In this document: positions 6,840 to 15,875 of the stretch, one piece after another
Position numbering within the stretch: position 1 is the stretch's first letter
Layout: each line of letters starts with the position of its first letter
Origin: CBDFHV01 sp965247705
GTDB lineage: Bacteria > Pseudomonadota > Alphaproteobacteria > Rhodospirillales > CAMCUA01
Reading direction: 5' to 3'
Assembly: GCA_965247705.1 (NCBI GenBank)
Contig: CBDFHV010000064.1
Span: 55,027-119,026, forward strand
DNA: 64,000 bases
Position numbers and translations under genes: made by a program
Notes under the pieces: model-generated
What the model was told of the DNA's origin: nothing
Seen by the model: only the letters and a program-made list of their open reading frames with translations
Database searches by the model: none

Positions 6840-9555
6840 TCAGGAATTGGGCCGCTCGAGCATTTCGCGGATCCTATCGGCCACGTCGGCACGCTTGTAG
6901 GGCTTGGCGATCATGTCGACATTGGAATTCGGAGCTTCCTTGTGGCCGTTCGCCGAATGGGCGTAGCCTGACGTAAACAGCACCTTGAGGCCCGGGCGCC
7001 TGCGACGAGCCTCGGCCGCCAGTTCGGACCCGTTGAGGCCGCGGGGCAGGACGAAGTCCGTGAACAGGAGATCGACCCGTGAAGTCTTGTCAAGGATGAC
7101 CAATGCTTCTGGACCATTTTGCGCCGAAAGAACACGGTAATTCAGGCTCTTGAGAAGTTCGTCCCCCAGTCGGCGCAGTTCCTCATCGTCCTCGACCAGC
7201 AGGATTACTTCCCTCTTTCCGCTGGGCGCCCGGCGTTCTGGACCGCCGTGGGTTTCCGGGAGCTTGCGCGCCTTCGCCACCGGAAGGTAGAGCGTCACCG
7301 TGGTTCCCTGTTCCGGCTGGCTGTCGATATCCACGTGGCCGCCGGATTGCTTGATGAAACCATAGACCATGCTCAACCCCAGGCCGCTGCCCGCGCCCAC
7401 ATCCTTGGTCGTGAAGAAGGGTTCGAAAACCCGCTCTCGCACCGTCGGCGGCATGCCCTGTCCGGTATCCGAAACGGCGATCATGACGTAGTCCCCGGGT
7501 ATCACTTCCTGGCGGGCCGCCGCGAAGGCGGCATCGAGGCGCCGGTTCCCGGTTTCGATGATCAGCCGGCCGCCCCGGGTCAGGGCGTCCCGGGCGTTCA
7601 GGGCCAGGTTGAGGATGGCGTTTTCCAATTGACCCGGGTCGGCGAGCGTTTTTTTTGAGCCGCCGGTCGAGAATGGTTTCCACCTGAATGGTTTCGCCGA
7701 GGGTTCTTTTCAGCAGGTTGCTCATGTCCGAGACCAGGGCGTTGGCGTTCACGGCAACCGGCCGCAGGGCCTGCTTGCGGGAAAAAGAAAGAAGCCGGTC
7801 GGTCAGTTCGGCGCCGCGCTGCACCGCACGGTCGGCACGATCCAGGCGCCGATTCATCACCGAGTCATTGCCGGCGTCCGCGGCGATGAGTTCCAGATTG
7901 CCGAGGATGACGTTCAGCAGATTGTTGAAGTCATGGGCGATGCCGCCGGTAAGCTGGCCCACCGCCTCCATTTTCTGCGCATGGTGAAGCTGGCTTTCCA
8001 CCTGCCTGAATTCGGTGATGTCGGTGGAAATCACGCCGACGGCGAAAATGCTGCCGTCTTCCCCGCGCACCGGGAAACTCGAAACATGCACGTGGCGCTC
8101 GACGCCGTCCGGATAAACGTCGGAGCTTTCCCTGGTGGCGCCGCGGCCGGACTCCACGATGTGGCGATCGATCTGACGAATCTTCTCCGCGTCTGGGGCG
8201 GGAAGGATGTCCTCCAGCATGAGGCCGACGATCGTCGGTTCCTCGCGGGCGTGGCGGACGTGGTATTCGCGATTGGCCAGAAGGTAGCGACCCTCCAAAT
8301 CCCGAATGGCGATTGCCGCCGCTGCGTACTCCACAACCGCCTGGAGTCGGTTTTCCGTCTCCCGCTGTGCCACCTCTGACCTGACCTGGTCCGTGACGTC
8401 TTGAACCTGGCGAAGGGTATAAACGGGGTTTCCATCCTCGTCGCGCATCAGCGCCGTGCTAACCAGGGCCCAGATGATCTGCCCGTTCTTGCGCCGATAG
8501 CGCTTCTGCACCTGGTACGCGTCGGCGCCTCCTTTCAGGAACGCCTCCAACCGATCGCTGGATCCTGCGCGATCTTCGGGCAGAGTTACGTCCAGAAAAT
8601 TCATGCCCGTCATTTCGTCTTCGGCGTACCCGAGGAGTTCGCAGAAGGCCCGGTTCGCCAGGCTATAGCTCCCATCCCGCTCCACCACCGCGGTCGGCAG
8701 CATGCTGTCGCGGAAAATGGCTCGGAACAGGCCTTCCCTGGCCTTGACGGCCGCTTCCGCGCGCTTCCGTTCGGTGATGTCCTGAATCTGGGCCAGAAGA
8801 CAGTAGACCTGACCCGTCGCGTCGTGCACCGGGGTCACGCTCACCAATCCCCACAGGACGGAGCCGTCGCGGTGGATGTACCGCTGCTCCAAGCGGGCGC
8901 TCGAAATCTCGCCGGACCACAACTGCTGCCGCCTTCGGGTGTTGCGGTCGATGTCGTCAATATGGATGATGTCTTCAGTCGCGCCGCCGACCATGTCCGA
9001 GGCACGATGTCCCAGCCAGTCACCGAAGGCCTGGTTCACCGCAGTTATTCGGCCGCTAGAATCGTGCAAGGCGGAGGGGACGATGCTGCGCTCGAACACG
9101 CTGGTGAATCGCGCCTCGCTTTCCCACAAGGCCTTTTCCGCGCTCCGCTGGCCGGTGACAACTTGCACCGCGCAAATCAGGCGTTCGGGGTTTCCGTCGT
9201 CGTCCCGCTCCAGGTGGACGGTTTCGCTGAGATCCAGATGGCGCCCGGTGCGAAGGCGCAGCCGATAGTCATGGGCAAACCGCCCGCCGATGAGTGCAAC
9301 GCTCAGCCCGCGGACACGATTCTCCCGGTCCTGCGGATCCATGTGGTGGGACCAATCTCGCAGGAAGGCTTCCAAGTCCTCTGGTGCTACCTCCAGATAG
9401 CGCGCGGCATTGGGCGTCGCGTAGCGGACGGGAAAACCGTCTGTCGGCTCCAGCACCAATAAAAACAATGGCAAGGAGCCAAAAAGCTCACCGACAACGC
9501 TGGCGTCTATCTGGCCCAGAGCCAAGGAACTCCTTGTCGTCACGTACCCGGCCAT
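6840..9555 (-). pseudogene. Multi-PAS hybrid sensor histidine kinase split by a homopolymer frameshift
   Basis: Reading from 9555, an N-terminal sensor region of about 130 residues is followed by three PAS domains (about 140-270, 270-395, 400-520) and then a dimerisation/phosphoacceptor helix with HAQKMEAVGQLTGGIAHDFN. The frame breaks after LDRRLKK at a run of eight T (A on the coding strand) at 7649-7656. One A fewer gives KTLADPGQLENAILNLALNA and runs into the ATPase domain (VSDTGQGMPP, GSGLGLSMVYGF) and a C-terminal receiver domain with phosphoacceptor Asp in LLFTDFVLP. The intact protein would be about 900 residues. As written, the N-terminal product lacks the ATP-binding domain. Slippage at A8 or a sequencing error could each restore it. 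There is no transmembrane segment. Confidence 0.8.
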
Positions 9556-9725
9556 AAGCTAAACATGAGCGTCGGGAGCGTTGTTGCCACAACTATCCGC
9601 ACGTATAGCTGATCCATGCTCCATCGTCATTCCGCCGGTTTGTCGCAACTTGATCTCACCGGCCCCCGGCGTCCACAATGGGTACAACCCCCATGCCCGC
9701 CCCCAGCCACCGCAATGGTGAACCC

Positions 9726-10052
9726 GTGAACAGGCTCTTCGCACGACTGATTGTCGCGACTGTCGCGACTTTGACCGCTGCCGCTGGTGGCGAAAGCCCC
9801 GAGCAACGATGTCAGCAAAAATACGATGCCCTCCTGGCGGAATACCAGGCCCGTAACGACACCGATCTGAAGCGGACCATCGAGGACCTCCGGCGGCGAG
9901 CCTACCAGAGCAACGAGGCCATGGAAGAGATCATCGCCAAGGCGGAGAACCTCATGGTCGAGAAACTGAAGATGCACAAGAAAATCGCGCGCATGGAGTT
10001 TCAGACCTGCGTGCGCAAACTGACCGCTGTAAACAAGACGGACAGCAAGTAG
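9726..10052 (+). CDS. Hypothetical secreted protein with coiled-coil character
   Basis: From the GTG at 9726 the protein has 108 residues and opens with a signal-peptide-like segment (NRLFARLIVATVATLTAAAG). The mature part is highly charged and helical (YDALLAEYQARNDTDLKRT, then NEAMEEIIAKAENLMVEK) with two Cys. ATGs at 9678 and 9693 would put a polar leader before the signal, so the GTG is preferred, although no strong Shine-Dalgarno is visible. It is divergent from the histidine kinase. I do not recognise a family. Confidence 0.55.
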   Translation: MNRLFARLIVATVATLTAAAGGESPEQRCQQKYDALLAEYQARNDTDLKRTIEDLRRRAYQSNEAMEEIIAKAENLMVEKLKMHKKIARMEFQTCVRKLTAVNKTDSK

Positions 10053-10087
10053 ACGCTCTCCTTCAGGCTGCCTGAATCCGGCGCCCA

Positions 10088-11035
10088 TCAGCGCGCCAGG
10101 GGGGCGATCTCCTCTCCCGTTTCCGATTCCAGCAGTCGCACCACCGCGGTGTGATCGACGTCGGCGCCCAGCAGCGCTTCGGCCCGGCGCCACAGATCCA
10201 CGCAGGTTTCGGCAAGACCCAGGTGGAGGTCGCAATCCTGCGCCAGGTCCAGCGCCGTATTGATGTCCTTGACCATCAGGCCGAGAGAAAAGCCGGCCGC
10301 AAACCGACGGGAGATTACCTGCTGGGACAACTTTTTCTCGGTGCTGTTGTTGCGCCCGGAAGACGCGTTCAGCACCCGCACCATGGTCTCCGGCTCGAGG
10401 CCGAAGCGGCGACCGACGATCAAGGCCTCGGCGGCGGCCACCAGGCCGGCCGCAGAGACGTAGTTGTTGAGCGCCTTCATGGCGTGGCCGGAACCCAGGG
10501 GGCCGGTCCGCAGAATGTCGCGACCCATGGCCTCCAGCAGGGGCAGGACCCTATCCACCACGGCATCGTCGCCGCCGACCATGATGGCAAGCGTTGCGTC
10601 GATGGCCCGGGGCACGCCGCCGGACACCGGGGCGTCGACGATGGCGATGTCCTTCGCCGCCAGCCGCGATCCCAGGTCCTGGGTGGCGCGCGGCGGCGAC
10701 GAACTCATGTCGAGGACAACGGACCCCGGCGCCAGGCCGGCCAGCAGGCGGTCGCCGTGGCCCTCGGGCGCGCCCAGGACCACGTCGCGGACGTCCTCTC
10801 CCCGTGGCAGCATGGTGATGACCGCGTGGCACCGGCCCGCCAGATCCGCCAGGCAGGTGGCGGCCTGCACCGAAGTATCGGCAACCAGCCCGTCCACGGC
10901 CGCCGCCACACGGTCGAAAGCAACCACGCCGAAGCCGGCGGCGGACAGGTTGCGGGCCATCGGCGCGCCCATGTTGCCAAGCCCGACGACGCCGATCGGC
11001 GAGCCCGGGCCCGGAGCCGGCTTGGCGGCCGTCAT
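10088..11035 (-). CDS. 3-hydroxyisobutyrate dehydrogenase-family NAD(P) oxidoreductase
   Basis: The 315-residue protein has the N-terminal Rossmann motif GVVGLGNMGAPMARNL (about 15-30), a DAPVSGGVPRA substrate-binding loop, and the catalytic Lys in GSGHAMKALNNY. These mark the beta-hydroxyacid dehydrogenase family (3-hydroxyisobutyrate, tartronate semialdehyde and related reductases). The substrate is not certain. It overlaps the upstream carboxymuconolactone-decarboxylase-like gene by 4 bp, so the two form an operon, probably for catabolism of a small acid. Confidence 0.9.
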   Translation of the reverse strand: MTAAKPAPGPGSPIGVVGLGNMGAPMARNLSAAGFGVVAFDRVAAAVDGLVADTSVQAATCLADLAGRCHAVITMLPRGEDVRDVVLGAPEGHGDRLLAGLAPGSVVLDMSSSPPRATQDLGSRLAAKDIAIVDAPVSGGVPRAIDATLAIMVGGDDAVVDRVLPLLEAMGRDILRTGPLGSGHAMKALNNYVSAAGLVAAAEALIVGRRFGLEPETMVRVLNASSGRNNSTEKKLSQQVISRRFAAGFSLGLMVKDINTALDLAQDCDLHLGLAETCVDLWRRAEALLGADVDHTAVVRLLESETGEEIAPLAR

Positions 11036-11415
11036 GTGCCGTCCACTTCCTGAAACACCTCATTGGCGATGCGGAAGCTGTCGAGCGCCGCCGGAACGCC
11101 GCAGTAGACGCCAACCTGGAGAAGGACCTCCTTGATTTCCTCGCGGGTGACACCGTTGGTGAGGGCCCCGCGGACGTGGATCCGCACCTCGTGGGGGCGG
11201 TTCAGGGCGCTGAGCATGGCCAGGTTGATGATGCTGCGGGTTTTTCGGTCGAGGCCCGGACGGCCCCAAATCTCGCCCCAGCACCAGGCGGTGGTCAGTT
11301 CCTGGAAGGCCATGGTGAAATCGTTGGCCTGGGCCAGGGACCGGTCCACGTATTCGGCACCCAATACCGCGCGGCGGTTGGCCAGCCCCTTGTCGAATTG
11401 TTCCTGGTTCATCAC
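11032..11415 (-). CDS. Carboxymuconolactone decarboxylase-family protein
   Basis: The 127-residue protein matches the CMD/AhpD-like all-helical family in length and pattern (RPGLDRKTRSIINLAMLSAL, then ALTNGVTREEIKEVLLQVG). The position after NGVTREE and the GVYCGVPAA segment resemble PcaC-type decarboxylases. It lacks the CxxC of AhpD-type peroxidases, so decarboxylase or isomerase-like chemistry is more likely. It overlaps the next gene by 4 bp. Confidence 0.85.
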   Translation of the reverse strand: MMNQEQFDKGLANRRAVLGAEYVDRSLAQANDFTMAFQELTTAWCWGEIWGRPGLDRKTRSIINLAMLSALNRPHEVRIHVRGALTNGVTREEIKEVLLQVGVYCGVPAALDSFRIANEVFQEVDGT

Positions 11416-11517
11416 GTGATCCTCGCTTGGTGGGTGATGGGTCCAAACCTACCTCACCGTCAGCGAGACGCGCCACTTGTCGGAGATCGGTTCGGCCGCT
11501 CTAATGGGCGCGCAATC

Positions 11518-12263
11518 ATGACCCGATTTGCGATACGTCTTGGACTCCTCGGCGCCCTCCTGGCGCCGCCGGCCGTGGCCGAGCCGGTGGACCTGGAACT
11601 CGTGCTCGCCGTGGACGTTTCCGGCAGCGTCGATTTCGAGGAAGCGGGCCTGCAGCGGGACGGCTATATCGCGGCCTTCGGTCATCCCCGCATCATTCAG
11701 GCGATCAAGACCGGGTTCAGCGGACGAATTGCCGTCATGTACTTCGAATGGGCCGGCTACGACCACAACCGGGTCATCGTTCCCTGGACGCTGATCCACG
11801 ACGACGCCAGCGCCGCGGCCTTCCGGGAAGCTCTGAGTCAAGATCCGCCGCAAACGGCTTCGAAGGGCGGCGCCGGGTGATCGACATCTCGGGCGACGGG
11901 GCCAACAACTGGGGCCGTATCGTGGTCGAGGCCCGCATCGAGGCCGTCGCCGCCGGGATGACCATCAACGGCCTGCCCATCGTCAACGACCGGCCGAGCC
12001 GTTTCGGCCGCCGTCAGATCCCCAACTTGGACCTCTATTACGAAAACTGCGTCATCGGCGGCCGGTCGGCCTTCATCGTCGTCGCCCAGGGGTTCGAGGA
12101 CTTCGCCGAGGCGGTGCTGCGCAAGCTGATCCTGGAGATCGCCGGCGTCATGCCCTCGCGGCGTCCCCGAACCACCGGGCCACGGTTCAAGGTGGCCGAG
12201 GAGCGCCTGGTGCCGTCCTGCACCACCGGCGAGGAATACTGGCCGTTCCGCGACGACTTCTGA
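11518..12263 (+). pseudogene. DUF1194 (VWA-like) secreted protein, broken by internal deletion
   Basis: The ATG at 11518 begins a signal peptide (FAIRLGLLGALLAPPAVA) followed by a von Willebrand-type strand with MIDAS-like VLAVDVSGSVDFEEA. The frame is good to SQDPPQTAS at about 11855, then ends at a stop at 11880. The family's next block (EGRRRVIDISGDGANNWG and on to the normal C-terminus EYWPFRDDF) continues in a different frame. The roughly 20 residues that normally join these blocks are absent, so this is an out-of-frame deletion, not a single-base slip. Part of it runs into the 12280 foldback region after 12263. Confidence 0.8.
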
Positions 12264-12279
12264 GCATGGGGGTGACGCC

Positions 12280-12444
12280 TAGTGGTCCAAATCTAACAGA
12301 TGGTACCCATACGACGACCGACCGAGTTCATCCGGCCAGGCGCGGGTCGCGCCGCGATGCTTTCGCATCGCGAGCGTCCCGCAACGCCGCCGGGGGGCTC
12401 GGTCGGTCGTCGTATGGGTACCATCTGTTAGATTTGGACCACTA
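12280..12444. repeat. 165-bp foldback element with perfect 47-bp inverted arms, TA at both ends
   Basis: The arm at 12280-12326 starts TAGTGGTCCAAATCTAACAG, and the arm at 12398-12444 is its exact reverse complement over all 47 bases. The 71-bp centre contains a further hairpin (GCGATGC...GCATCGC). Both ends carry a TA dinucleotide, the target duplication used by IS630/Tc1-mariner elements, so this looks like a non-autonomous MITE of that type. It lies between the DUF1194 pseudogene and the IS110 transposase. It codes for nothing. Confidence 0.75.
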
Positions 12445-12470
12445 GACCCCATGTCCGACTGGGATGTGGG

Positions 12471-12550
12471 TGACCCGTCTCACATTATGCGGGTGTCGAG
12501 GGTTGCACCGGATGGTCCGGTGTCTTGCCTCATGCATAGGAGACGGGTCA
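12471..12550 (+). promoter_or_regulatory. Structured leader that can hide the transposase start site
   Basis: TGACCCGTCTC at 12471-12481 is the exact complement of GAGACGGGTCA at 12540-12550. The second arm covers part of the AGGAG ribosome-binding site and the A of the transposase ATG. Between the arms lies a second hairpin, ACCGGA-TGG-TCCGGT (12507-12521). In RNA this would sequester translation start and lower expression, as seen for other IS leaders. It might also be part of a guide RNA. Both readings are inference. Confidence 0.45.
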
Positions 12551-13662
12551 TGGAACAGGTTATCACGTACGTGGGTCTGGACGTTCACAAGAAGAGCATT
12601 TCGGTCGCCATTGCCGATGGCGGCTTGCGCCGGGAGGCGCGCTATTTCGGCACCATCGCGAACCAACCGGCGGCGTTGCGGAAGTTGGCGCACAGGCTGG
12701 GGCGCGAGGGACGCGCGCTGCGCTTCTGCTACGAGGCCGGGCCGTGCGGTTACGGGGTCTATCGGACGCTAACATCGCTCGGCCACGACTGCGTGGTGGT
12801 GGCGCCGTCGCTGATCCCGCGGCGTCCTGGCGATCGGATCAAGACCGACCGCCGCGATGCCTTGGGCTTGGCCAAGCTGGACCGCGCCGGCGAGCTGACG
12901 CCGGTGTGGGTTCCCGAGCCCGAGCACGAGGCCCTGCGCGATCTGGTGCGGGCCCGCGCGGCGGCGGTCAAGGCCCTGCGCCGGGCGCGTCAGCAGTTGA
13001 GCGGCTTCCTGCTACGCCACGCCCGCACGCGAGACGGCAACAACTGGACCCTGGCCCACCGGCGCTGGCTGGCGAGCCTGCGTTTCGAGCAGCCGGCCCA
13101 GCAGATCGTCCTGGAGGACTATATCCAGGCCATCGAGGATGCCCAGGCGCGGCGCGACCGCCTGACGGCCGAGATCGAAGCATTGGTCCCCCGTTGGTCC
13201 CTGGCTGCCGTCGCCCAGGCCCTTCAGGCCATGCGCGGCGTGGCGCTGATCACCGCCGTCACCCTGTTGGCCGAGATCGGCGACCTGACCCGTTTCGACA
13301 GCCCGCGTCAGCTCATGGCGCACCTCGGTCTGGTGCCCTCGGAGCATTCCAGCGCCGCTCACATCCGGCGCGGCGCCATCACCAAGGCCGGCAACGCCGA
13401 GGCGCGCCGCGTCATGATCGAGGCCGCCTGGTGCTACCGCCTGCCGGCGCGGGTCAGCCGCTGCCTCCTGGAGCGCCTCCAGGGCCAACCCAAGGCGGTC
13501 CGCGACATCGCCTGGAAGGCCCAGACCCGCCTCTGCGCCCGCTACCGCCGCATGGGCGCCCAAGGCAAGGATACCCCCCTGGTCACAACGGCTATCGCCC
13601 GCGAGATGCTCGGCTTCGTCTGGGCCATCGCCCGCGAGGTCGCGCCGCGCAAGGCCGGCTGA
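12550..13662 (+). CDS. IS110-family transposase (DEDD RuvC-like plus transposase-20 domain)
   Basis: The 370-residue protein starts at the ATG at 12550, preceded by AGGAG. An earlier in-frame ATG lies in the leader and would add non-conserved residues. The N-terminal RuvC-like domain shows YVGLDVHKKSISVAI, a central Glu in CYEAGPCGYGVYR, and IKTDRRDAL. The C-terminal domain has the serine-containing catalytic region LGLVPSEHSSAAHIRRG and KAGNAEARRVMIEAAW. It is full length and intact, so it may be functional. Relatives act as RNA-guided recombinases. Confidence 0.93.
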   Translation: MEQVITYVGLDVHKKSISVAIADGGLRREARYFGTIANQPAALRKLAHRLGREGRALRFCYEAGPCGYGVYRTLTSLGHDCVVVAPSLIPRRPGDRIKTDRRDALGLAKLDRAGELTPVWVPEPEHEALRDLVRARAAAVKALRRARQQLSGFLLRHARTRDGNNWTLAHRRWLASLRFEQPAQQIVLEDYIQAIEDAQARRDRLTAEIEALVPRWSLAAVAQALQAMRGVALITAVTLLAEIGDLTRFDSPRQLMAHLGLVPSEHSSAAHIRRGAITKAGNAEARRVMIEAAWCYRLPARVSRCLLERLQGQPKAVRDIAWKAQTRLCARYRRMGAQGKDTPLVTTAIAREMLGFVWAIAREVAPRKAG

Positions 13663-13974
13663 GAAAAAGCAGGGAAAAATCGTCACCCCACAAGAGGAGG
13701 ACCGAAGCAGCCTACCAACAGTCCGCCGGCGCCCATGCCTGGGGGCGAGACCACGGTGAGGGGAACCCTCGACTGCTCTACGAGCGGGACTTGTCCCACG
13801 CTCGTCATCTAGACCGAGGCAGCCCCACGACGAACCCAGGGTCATGCGGTCCCAACCCGCGCATCAGAGATCGATCAACCGTCGTCAGGACGGTTTCGCC
13901 CCCTGCCATGTGCGCTGGCGCTATACGTATCTCGACACCGGCAACACGGTGAGCGGTGATCTTCGTCCGAAACC

Positions 13975-14339
13975 TTGAATTCGGACATGAGAGAGTGGCG
14001 CCGCGACCTGTTAATTCTCAAGCCCCTGAAAGAAACCGCCACGGGAGGCACCCTCTCCATCGCCGGGACCGTGCGGCCCGAATTCGTCGGCATCCCGGCG
14101 CCCAGGCCTACGTCGCCGCGGGGGTCGTGCCCGTGGACAATACGCCCGAGGAGTTCGCCGAAGCGGTCGCCGAAAGGCTCGACCGCATCGAGGGCACCGA
14201 CCTGGACACGGCCGAGGACACCGCTCGCCAGGCCGCGTTCCGCCGTCTCGCCGACCCCTTCGGCGCTGGCGTCCCCAGCCGGGTCGGGCGCGGATTTCTC
14301 CGCCGCCACCCGGCGCTTTTCGGCCCGACCGTGCCCTAA
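13975..14339 (+). pseudogene. C-terminal remnant of a glycosyltransferase-like protein
   Basis: From 14103 one frame reads AYVAAGVVPVDNTPEEFAEAV and RVGRGFLRRHPALFGP to a stop at 14339. This resembles the C-terminal end of TIGR04372-type glycosyltransferases. Just upstream another frame reads DLLILKPLKETATGGTLSIA, which could be the preceding segment, separated by a frameshift near 14095. Everything N-terminal is missing and the IS110 element abuts it, so this is a truncated relic. The family call is tentative. Nothing else is seen between 14340 and 14607. Confidence 0.4.
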
Positions 14340-14607
14340 CCACAGGTATGTCGTTCGGAATTCGGGCGGGCGACAAGGGACCGGATTTTTCCGTCGGACC
14401 ACCGCTGGCGCGTCTTGAGCAGGCCACAAATCATCACCAGCCTGCTCGCGGTGGCCCAGTACATATGCCTCAGTATAGCTGGACGCCGTAGCTCCCATAA
14501 TTACAATTTCATCTGTCTGCAATCGACATTGGCGTGACACCGAATTGATGGCCCGGCAATGAGAACGCTGCGTCGCGAGACTGTGACGCAGCCGGAGGAG
14601 GAATTCC

Positions 14608-15459
14608 TTGAGCACACGCGAACATGCCGCCGCCGCCAGCGGCGGTGGTGGCAACATGACCTCTTCAGACCACGCGACCATGGTCAGCGCCATCGTCGCT
14701 AATATAAGCGACGGCATCATCGTCATCGACGACGCCGGGCTGATACAGTACTTCGATCCGGATGCCGAGCGGTGTTTTGGATACGGCGTCGGCGAGGTCC
14801 TGGGGCGAAACGTCAGCATGCTCATGCCGGAGCCCTACCGCGGGGAGCACGACGGCTATGTCGGCAACTACCTGAAGACCGGAGAGGCCAAGATCATCGG
14901 CTCGGGGCGCGAGGTCGTCGCTCAGCGCAAGGACGGCACCGAGTTCCCTATCGAGCTGTCGATTTGCGAGACGTCGCTCATGGGAAAGCGCCGCTTCGTC
15001 GGGACCGTCCGAGACATCTCCGGCCGCCTCGAGACCCGAATGATCGTCGAGGAGCAGCGGCGCGCTCTTTTAGAGCTCTCAACCCCCGTGATCGGGCCTT
15101 GGGACGGCATCGTCATCATGCCGCTGATCGGAGCCATCGACACCGGCCGCGCCAGGCAGATCACGGAAGCCCTGCTCAACAGCATCGGCGAAAGTGGGGC
15201 CACGGTCGCCATCCTCGACATTACCGGCGTTCCGGTCATGGACACCAACGTCGCTCAGCTCCTGTTCAAGACGGTGGCCGCGGCGCACATGCTGGGATGC
15301 CAGGTCATCCTCACCGGAATCAGTCCCGAGACGGCGCAAACCCTGGTCAAGCTCGGCATCGACCTGTCGCGGGTCTTAACCCGAGGCACCCTCGCCGCCG
15401 GCGTGGCAGAAGCCTTCGCGTTGCGCGGTCAGCGGATTGCGGCAGTCCCGCGGGCATAG
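14608..15459 (+). CDS. rsbR: Stressosome sensor RsbR with FixL-like heme-PAS domain and C-terminal STAS domain
   Basis: The 283-residue protein starts at TTG with a strong GGAGGAGGAATT ribosome-binding site. Residues about 25-135 are a PAS domain very close to the oxygen sensor FixL: MPEPYRGEHDGY with His81 at the heme-ligand position and IGSGREV with Arg101, spaced 20 residues apart as FixL His200 and Arg220 are. Residues about 160-275 are a STAS domain of RsbR type (AILDITGVPVMDTNVAQLLF, then ISPETAQTLVKLGIDLS), including candidate Thr sites for the RsbT kinase. Known RsbR proteins build the stressosome shell with RsbS and sense signals through the N-terminal turret. Here the turret should bind heme, hence O2, CO or NO. 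First gene of a five-gene operon. Confidence 0.9.
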   Translation: MSTREHAAAASGGGGNMTSSDHATMVSAIVANISDGIIVIDDAGLIQYFDPDAERCFGYGVGEVLGRNVSMLMPEPYRGEHDGYVGNYLKTGEAKIIGSGREVVAQRKDGTEFPIELSICETSLMGKRRFVGTVRDISGRLETRMIVEEQRRALLELSTPVIGPWDGIVIMPLIGAIDTGRARQITEALLNSIGESGATVAILDITGVPVMDTNVAQLLFKTVAAAHMLGCQVILTGISPETAQTLVKLGIDLSRVLTRGTLAAGVAEAFALRGQRIAAVPRA

Positions 15460-15467
15460 GTGCTGGC

Positions 15468-15875
15468 ATGGTACCTCTCCTGCGGTTTGGAGACATCCTC
15501 GTCGCGTCCATACAAGTGGACCTCACCGATGAGGCCGCCGTCGCATTTCGCTCCCACCTTCTTCACAAGATCAACGATGAACACGCCCAGGGCGTCATCA
15601 TCGACGTCACGTCCTTGGACGTCGTCGATTCCTTCATGGCAAGCATTCTCAATGACACCGCCAGCATGGCACGCCTGTTGGGTGCCAAGGTTGTTCTGAC
15701 AGGTATTCAGCCTACCGTCGCGCTGACGCTGGTCGAGATGGGACGCGAGTTGATTGGAGTCGAGACCGCATTAAGCCTTCAGCAGGGTATCGACAAGCTC
15801 CAACGGCCTAAACCAGGGCGGAACGACGGTACCACAACGGACCTGGAAGGCTGCAATGGCGACGAGCCCCGATAG
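15468..15875 (+). CDS. rsbS: Stressosome scaffold RsbS (single STAS domain)
   Basis: The 135-residue protein starts at the ATG 8 bp after rsbR. It is a lone STAS domain with ASIQVDLTDEAAVAFRSHL and the phosphorylation-site block DVTSLDVVDSFMASILND. Ser55 matches the Ser that RsbT phosphorylates in Bacillus RsbS. The following GAKVVLTGIQPTVALTL is also close to RsbS. In known systems RsbS holds RsbT in the shell until phosphorylated. The C-terminal tail of about 20 residues is polar and overlaps rsbT. Confidence 0.92.
   Translation: MVPLLRFGDILVASIQVDLTDEAAVAFRSHLLHKINDEHAQGVIIDVTSLDVVDSFMASILNDTASMARLLGAKVVLTGIQPTVALTLVEMGRELIGVETALSLQQGIDKLQRPKPGRNDGTTTDLEGCNGDEPR

Larger units (their letters stand above)
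12445..13960 (+). mobile_element. IS110-family element (ends approximate)
   Basis: It contains an intact IS110-type transposase with about 105 bp of leader and about 300 bp of non-coding tail. Elements of this family lack conventional inverted repeats and often make no target duplication, so exact ends cannot be set from one copy. The boundaries given are the end of the foldback element and the last base before the glycosyltransferase remnant. The tail at 13663-13960 has no gene but includes a clean hairpin at 13877-13895 (AACCGTC, 5-nt loop, GACGGTT). A long 3' tail suggests the IS1111 branch, where the guide (bridge) RNA lies downstream. Confidence 0.6.
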
